Below, in pieces: positions 59,565 to 64,000 of a DNA stretch of 64,000 nt. The position numbers were made by a program, and so were the translations under genes. Every line of letters starts with the position of its first letter. Position 1 is the stretch's first letter. Below the pieces are notes generated by a model that saw only the letters and a program-made list of their open reading frames with translations, ran no database searches and was not told where the DNA came from. The stretch is taken from the NCBI GenBank assembly GCA_021827995.1, contig JAKATK010000003.1, forward strand, positions 39,623 to 103,622. The letters run 5' to 3'. This stretch comes from Microcaldota archaeon. GTDB lineage: Archaea; Micrarchaeota; Micrarchaeia; Micrarchaeales; Micrarchaeaceae.

Positions 59565-59795
59565 TTACCGAGTTGGGGCAGCTTGCAATGTCGCCATTCG
59601 TCCCTTCTTTCGGCTCAGGAAGTGGTGGTGCAGGTGCGCCGCTATCGTTGCTATCACAAAAAGGATCCACACAGCCGCTTCAAAACCTTCAAGAGCTGGA
59701 AAATTTATATCAAATATTGGCCCAATCGGGAACAGCCACAGGACAAGGAACGCAGCAACCCATTTCGACCGCAGCCAGTCAAACACCATTATCAC
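59565..59795 (-). CDS. Two-helix membrane protein antisense to repeat unit 2
   Basis: The 76-residue copy of the unit-1 ORF has the same helices, with FDINFPALEGFEA as the variable loop and a RKKGRMATLQAAPTR tail. GGGTGATA precedes the start. One base difference from unit 1 in the conserved part is synonymous here (GCG/GCA Ala) but changes Ser to Leu on the plus strand, which favours minus-strand coding. Confidence 0.4.
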   Translation of the reverse strand: MIMVFDWLRSKWVAAFLVLWLFPIGPIFDINFPALEGFEAAVWILFVIATIAAHLHHHFLSRKKGRMATLQAAPTR

Positions 59796-60209
59796 CCACG
59801 CAGCAAGCGCAGAACATCGAACAACAGTTCGTCAATAATATATACCGGAACGAGTTATATAAGACTAACCAAATGTTAACCTAATTCCCAGATCTTACCA
59901 ATATGGCGGCCGCATCTGCCAACTTGTATACCAATCATTCTTCGTCTTCAGCTACAATGGTAGCATATTACAACGAACTTATGAGTGACAAAACCAACGT
60001 AACGAATTCATCGCAATTCGCTTCCGCGTCAACGGTAACGCAACCTTACGGCAATGTACCATATTTCACGGTAACTACATCACCTGGCGCGCCGTTCCAA
60101 TCGAATTCGCAATCGGTCTACATGGGCCCAAATTATCCTGTGCCGGTCAGCGGACCTAGTCTTTACCAACAGTATATCGCGCCTGCAGCCGCAGCCGTCG
60201 GTTCCGGTC

Positions 60210-60446
60210 TTACCGAGTTGGGGCAGCTTGCAATGTCGCCATTCGTCCCTTCTTTCGGCTCAGGAAGTGGTGGTGCAGGTGCGCCGCTATCGTCGCTATC
60301 ACAAAAAGGATCCACACTCCCTCTACAAGACCTACAAAGAACGCTTTTGTACCAATTGCTACAATCAACGGGCCAATCGGGAACAGCCACATGACAAGGA
60401 ACGCAGCAACCCACTTCGACCGCAGCCAGTCAAACACCATTATCAC
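60210..60446 (-). CDS. Two-helix membrane protein antisense to repeat unit 3
   Basis: The 78-residue third copy has a loop two residues longer (IVAIGTKAFFVGLVEG). Two differences from units 1 and 2 in the first helix are silent (AAA/AAG Lys) or conservative (Leu to Met) on this strand. On the plus strand they cause Ile to Thr and a stop. GGGTGATA precedes the start. Confidence 0.4.
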   Translation of the reverse strand: MIMVFDWLRSKWVAAFLVMWLFPIGPLIVAIGTKAFFVGLVEGVWILFVIATIAAHLHHHFLSRKKGRMATLQAAPTR

Positions 60447-61072
60447 CCACGCAACGGATGCAGAATATTGAACAGCAATTCGTCGATGATATATACTGGA
60501 ACCAGTTATATAAGACTAACCCATCGCTGGCGCAGCTGCTCGGTTTTACGAATACTGCGAACGCCAATATAGTTTCCCCTGTCTATGATTTTGTTAATGC
60601 CGTTCTTAAAATAAACTCTCAAAACCCGTGGGCGAACTTCGCACCGCCGAACTACGTAGTGAACGCATACCAAAACACACTCTCGAAGGCGCGCAAACGA
60701 TAGTTGACTTCGTACGTCAACACACGCAAACTAACATTCCTGTCCTCTGGCAGCTTGATGAACTCTATGGTGCAATGCTGCCGCCTCGTAACGGCAGCGT
60801 TGGCATCGCTGTACGTCTGTATCGTCGCCAGACCAACCCAATGTCGGTGCGCTGCAGACGCTTATGCCTCTCGGCACCATTGGTTCTATCGGCTTACCGT
60901 TCGCAAACCAGATCGCTATGCTCAAGTGTGCAGAACCGTTTGCTGGCAAGTATACGCTTTGTTATACCAGCGCCAATTCTCCGTTTGACAAGCCGATTAT
61001 CATGGAGGAAGCGTAGAATGCGCTGATAAGCAGTACCAGGTGCTACATTCGGATCCTTTGCAGTATGGCAGC

Positions 61073-63772
61073 TCATCCCAGCTCCTTCCTGATCGCTGCG
61101 AACAGCATCTCGTCGCTCTCCTTGTCGAGCACGGCCCTGGCAAACGCCTTCGGGTCCTTTATGTAGCCGATGAACTGCCCGATGTCCTTCTCGAAATTCT
61201 TCAGCAGCACAGCGCCAGGCTGCTTCGCATCAAGCTCGAAGTCCAGCCTGCCGGTGTTTATCTTCCCCTTGAGCCCCAGGTAGGCTATCGCCACGTCTAT
61301 CTTGCCCTCATCGACACCGTGATGCCTCGAATAAAGCCGCTTGTACACAGCGAGCTGCTTCCTGTGCTCCGTTGCGTAGTCAATAGTCCTGTCGGTCTTG
61401 TAGTCCACAAGCAGGCACCTGCCATCGTCGCACCTGTACACCGCGTCGATGGTGCCCTTGAACTCCATGCCGTCGCCGTCAGTCACGGCGAAAACATCAT
61501 GCAGCGGCATGGTTATACTCTCCTCTGCAGCTATCTGCTGCGCCTTGTAGGTATCCTTTATCTGCCGGTCTATTGCGGCTATGTTGCTTAGATACCCCTT
61601 GTCCTCACCTGCGACATGCTCAGTCCTCAGAGTGCCCCTGAACCTGGATTCAGCCATCTCATGTATCCTGCTACCGATTGTCAGCGCAGCTGCGAACCTA
61701 GGCACCTTCAGGATGCGGTCCTTCAGGAATCCGTACGGATCCTTCGAATCGCTTACGAGTGAGTACGACAGCTTGCCCACGTCCCCGAAGTACGCCGCTA
61801 TGAGCTCCATCAGCCAGTCGTCCTTCCTCCTCAGCGCCTCCTTGGCCCTCTCGTAATCACCTGCAACGAACATGCTATAGGCGCCGCTGTAGCCGTCCGC
61901 TACAGGCTCAGGTTCGTCGTCCGCGGCATCGGCCACGGATGTGGACAGGCCGTCGATGGCGTATTCTGCCTGGTTCTTGGCGTTGGTGATTATGTACAGG
62001 CTGCCCCTGGTCCTGGTGAAGGCCACAAAGTCCACCCTGAGCTTCTCCTCCTCAAGCTCCTCCCTCACGTCCTTGCCGGTGACCGACTTTATTATCGCAT
62101 AGACTACAGCGTCTATGAAGCTGAAGCTGTCCCTGGTCTTCTTGGGCGCGTATACGACATCGCCGAACTCCAGGCCCTTGGCCTTGTGGACCGTCGTGAG
62201 AACCAGCCTGGCATGCCTGCCTATCGGCTCGTAGCTCTCCTCCGTCACCGCGAGGTAGTTGAAGAGGTCGTCCCTGGTGGGCCTCTGCACCGTCTCGAAG
62301 AACTCAGCTATGTTCCTCTGCAGCGCCGACGCGGTTATGAAGCCGTCCCTGCCCATCGACACACTTACCGGCAGTATCACATCCGGGAAGAGCCTCCGCA
62401 CCGACGCGACGTCAGGACAGTTGTCCCTGATGCGGAAGAACGCCGGCGCCATCTTCCTCATTTCGCTGATGGAAAGCGCCTCCTCGCTGTGCTTCTCGGA
62501 CACTGCGAAGGCCTCCTTCAGCGGCACCCCCGAGAAAGGCGTGAACAGCGCCGCGATCACCCTCTCCGGGTCATCGTAGAGGATGCCCCTGAGGAACCTG
62601 ATCACCTCGTCCCTTGCGTTGCTCGAGGTGGCGTTGCTCACCGTGCTCGTGTACTCTACGCCCTTGGAGTCGAGTATGCGAGACATCCTGAGCAGTTGGC
62701 CGTTGGTCCTGGTTATTATGGCCACAGAGCCGGCCCCGCCGGACTTGAGGAGGGAGAGCGCCTTCCTGACGCAGGCGTTCTCCTGGTTGTCCGTGACTAT
62801 CACCTGGACCTCGCCCCTTTCCTTCCTCTCGCTCTTCAGGCCCCTCAGCTCCGCCTCGTAACTCCCATCAACGGTGTTGGACAGGAAGTGCGCCTTTGCG
62901 TAGTCGAGCACCTGCTGCGGGCTCCTGTAATTCGTGAGAAGCGTCTTCCTATCGGCGCTGGCAGCGCTGAACCTGGCGAAGTTGCCCACGCTGCCGCCCT
63001 GGAAGCCGAATATTGCCTGCTTCCTGTCGCCGACGAGGAACAAGCTGTCGCCGCTCTTGCTGGCGATACGGGCTTCGAGGTCGTTAACGTCCTGCAGTTC
63101 GTCTACAAGAACATGACCATAGTGCCTCTTGCTCCTGTCGTGGCTTTCCACGAACTTGATGAGCAGGTCGTTGTAGTCTATGTAGCCATCAGGCTTCGAC
63201 CTTTCGTAATCATCGAAGGCCATGACGAAGTAGCCGAGGAACTTCTCGTTCTCCTCGAGGGTGACGTTGGTTATCCCCTCTTCTTCGTATATCCTCCTGA
63301 GCTCCGGCAGCACCTTTTGCTGGTCTATTTTCATTGGCAGTATGCCGAAGCTCTTCAGGTACCTTATGGCGTTCTCGGTCTTGGGCACTATCTCCTCTAT
63401 GATGTAGTCGTTGCCGTAGTTGAGCGCCCTGTTCCGCTCGAAGCTCTTGTATATGGAATACCGGACAGCGTTGTTGCCTATGATTTGGTATTCCCCTTCG
63501 ACTTCCTGCAGGTAGTCTAGGGCGTAGCTGTGGAACGTGTGTACGCTTATCTCCTGCGCCTTTACGTCCTTGAGTCCGGCCTCCTTTATCCTGGTATTGA
63601 TCTTGTCGCGCATCTCCTGCGCGGCCTTGTTGGTGAAGGTTATGCAGAGTATGTCCTTTTCTGGCACGCCAGCCTTTAACAGCTCCACTACCCTGTTGGC
63701 GAGCGCGGTCGTCTTGCCGGTGCCAGGGTTGGCGACGATGAGGGTGTTATTAGGTGGTATTTTGGGTGGCAT
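61073..63772 (-). CDS. UvrD/Rep-type helicase fused to a RecB-like PD-(D/E)XK nuclease
   Basis: The 899-residue protein has Walker A ANPGTGKTTALANR near residue 14 and motif II VLVDELQDVND. Motif III is LVGDRKQAIFGFQGG, motif V region is LTTVHKAKGLEFGDVVYAP and motif VI is VAFTRTRGSLYI. From residue 700 a RecB-type nuclease has GSRIHEMAE, GTIDAVY (Asp 776) and LLVDYKTDRT (DYK at 790-792). It probably unwinds and degrades DNA ends, like AddA. The usual N-terminal Q motif is absent, and an in-frame stop rules out a longer start. It may serve repair or defence. Confidence 0.92.
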   Translation of the reverse strand: MPPKIPPNNTLIVANPGTGKTTALANRVVELLKAGVPEKDILCITFTNKAAQEMRDKINTRIKEAGLKDVKAQEISVHTFHSYALDYLQEVEGEYQIIGNNAVRYSIYKSFERNRALNYGNDYIIEEIVPKTENAIRYLKSFGILPMKIDQQKVLPELRRIYEEEGITNVTLEENEKFLGYFVMAFDDYERSKPDGYIDYNDLLIKFVESHDRSKRHYGHVLVDELQDVNDLEARIASKSGDSLFLVGDRKQAIFGFQGGSVGNFARFSAASADRKTLLTNYRSPQQVLDYAKAHFLSNTVDGSYEAELRGLKSERKERGEVQVIVTDNQENACVRKALSLLKSGGAGSVAIITRTNGQLLRMSRILDSKGVEYTSTVSNATSSNARDEVIRFLRGILYDDPERVIAALFTPFSGVPLKEAFAVSEKHSEEALSISEMRKMAPAFFRIRDNCPDVASVRRLFPDVILPVSVSMGRDGFITASALQRNIAEFFETVQRPTRDDLFNYLAVTEESYEPIGRHARLVLTTVHKAKGLEFGDVVYAPKKTRDSFSFIDAVVYAIIKSVTGKDVREELEEEKLRVDFVAFTRTRGSLYIITNAKNQAEYAIDGLSTSVADAADDEPEPVADGYSGAYSMFVAGDYERAKEALRRKDDWLMELIAAYFGDVGKLSYSLVSDSKDPYGFLKDRILKVPRFAAALTIGSRIHEMAESRFRGTLRTEHVAGEDKGYLSNIAAIDRQIKDTYKAQQIAAEESITMPLHDVFAVTDGDGMEFKGTIDAVYRCDDGRCLLVDYKTDRTIDYATEHRKQLAVYKRLYSRHHGVDEGKIDVAIAYLGLKGKINTGRLDFELDAKQPGAVLLKNFEKDIGQFIGYIKDPKAFARAVLDKESDEMLFAAIRKELG

Positions 63773-64000
63773 GAGGGATGATAAGATAAGAAAGTATTAA
63801 TTTTTGACACCAACTAGAGAAACCAGGATGGGTGTTTCCAATTGAAAGTCAGGTCAATTTGAAACATCCGCATATTATAGCCAACCGCAAAAGTAATTAG
63901 ACTTGGAAGCTTAATAACGCCTCTATAGGGATTAGGGAGGCAACGCGTTTCACCACATCGGGTTTCAGACGCCGCACGAACCAACTCAACTTCATTGCGA
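63773..64000. other. Right-edge intergenic sequence
   Basis: No gene is seen. An imperfect inverted repeat GTTTCCAATTG ... CAATTTGAAAC (63834-63865) is flanked by GGATG and CATCC. It lies 60 nt upstream of the helicase start and could be a regulator site. Confidence 0.35.

Larger units (their letters stand above)
58967..60519. repeat. 645-bp tandem repeat, two full units plus a partial third
   Basis: Units begin at 58967, 59612 and 60257 (GGCTCAGGAAGTGGTGGTGC). Two complete units are near-identical, and the third runs to about 60519. The period is exactly 645, or 215 codons. Each unit contains one variable segment of about 55-60 bp just after GGATCCACAC. Outside it the first two units differ at few positions, so the amplification is recent. 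Confidence 0.92.
58949..61016 (+). pseudogene. Decaying virus-like structural gene containing the 645-bp repeats
   Basis: One plus frame runs through all units, encoding Asn/Gln/Ser/Thr-rich sequence such as SPTQRMQNIEQQFVDDIYRN, then VTTSPGAPFQSNSQSVYMGP. Units one and two differ by six synonymous third-base changes in SPTQ-to-EQQF, showing past coding. The frame is broken by TAA (59882, Gln codon in unit one) and TGA (60392, Gly codon in the others). It then continues in two further frames: TIVDFVRQHTQTNIPVLWQL and MPLGTIGSIGLPFANQIAML, ending at TAG 61016. No start precedes the first unit. Composition is unlike the neighbours and suggests viral or plasmid origin. Confidence 0.65.

Noticed and set aside
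62186..63520. 444-codon plus-strand frame opposite the helicase-nuclease
   Set aside because: All helicase and nuclease motifs are on the minus strand. The plus frame is a low-complexity shadow rich in Val, Glu, Arg and Leu.
63834..63865. A 32-nt CRISPR-repeat-like sequence (GTTTC ... GAAAC)
   Set aside because: Only one copy is present, with no spacers and no cas genes. It is better described as an inverted repeat upstream of the helicase gene.

Overview
The window looks like chromosomal DNA of a small-genome archaeon. The best fit is the Micrarchaeota/ARMAN branch of DPANN, with fairly high GC. The archaeal signature genes are RNA polymerase subunits E' and E'', aIF5B, archaeal-type S-adenosylmethionine synthetase, archaeal TrpRS, IleRS and GlyRS, a YchF/Obg-like GTPase and an archaeal HemK2-like methyltransferase. 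Three secreted proteins carry the pilin-like class III signal peptide (AQSAMEYLMTYGWAILII) that is typical of ARMAN-type genomes. The lineage call is an inference from gene content; no rRNA gene is present.

Layout. 0-9.7 kb holds the end of a cation/H+ antiporter, a tRNA-Ser(GCU) with an 18-nt D-loop intron, an FKBP isomerase, the rpoE2-rpoE1-PIN cluster, a first pilin-like surface protein, a CoA-binding protein, S-adenosylmethionine synthetase, aIF5B and tRNA-Leu(CAG). 9.7-24 kb holds a dead and a live copy of an amino-acid permease, YchF, IleRS overlapping UbiE, a methyltransferase, membrane proteins, TrpRS, a SemiSWEET transporter and an ABC exporter. 24-38 kb holds a second pilin-like protein in inverted orientation to the first, an RpiB-fold/HTH pair, translin-OGG-GlyRS, a YyaL-type protein, small metabolic enzymes and a 990-residue glycine-rich surface protein with three internal repeats. 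38-53 kb holds a compact SerK-like kinase, HAD phosphatases, acylphosphatase, a broken alpha/beta-hydrolase beside its usual phosphoribosyltransferase partner, CutA, an M13 peptidase, a solitary TnpB transposon, a Yip1 protein, a frameshifted membrane FKBP and a histidine ammonia-lyase-like enzyme with Ala-Cys-Gly in place of Ala-Ser-Gly.

53-64 kb is an accessory region and the most interesting part. A minus-strand operon (58.1 to 54.6 kb) contains a 97-residue protein (MYRQGDVLLV family), a DUF6745-like protein, a one-helix membrane protein, a 399-residue protein of unknown family and a 45-residue protein. It is transcribed divergently from a CARF-HTH (Csa3-like) regulator. The shared promoter contains a 20-bp-spaced direct repeat and a perfect inverted repeat. 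CARF domains sense cyclic oligonucleotides in CRISPR and related defence pathways, yet no cas gene or CRISPR array is visible, so this may be an uncharacterised signal-controlled defence or stress module. Beside it lie a decaying virus-like gene amplified as 645-bp tandem repeats, with a conserved two-helix membrane ORF antisense in each copy, and a UvrD-like helicase with a C-terminal RecB-type nuclease.

Housekeeping genes are closely packed with frequent start/stop overlaps. Several genes have a GGTG-type Shine-Dalgarno sequence, and others have a TATA box 24-28 nt before the start codon and appear leaderless. Relic genes (near 10, 13.9, 40, 53 and 60 kb) show ongoing gene loss between intact genes.
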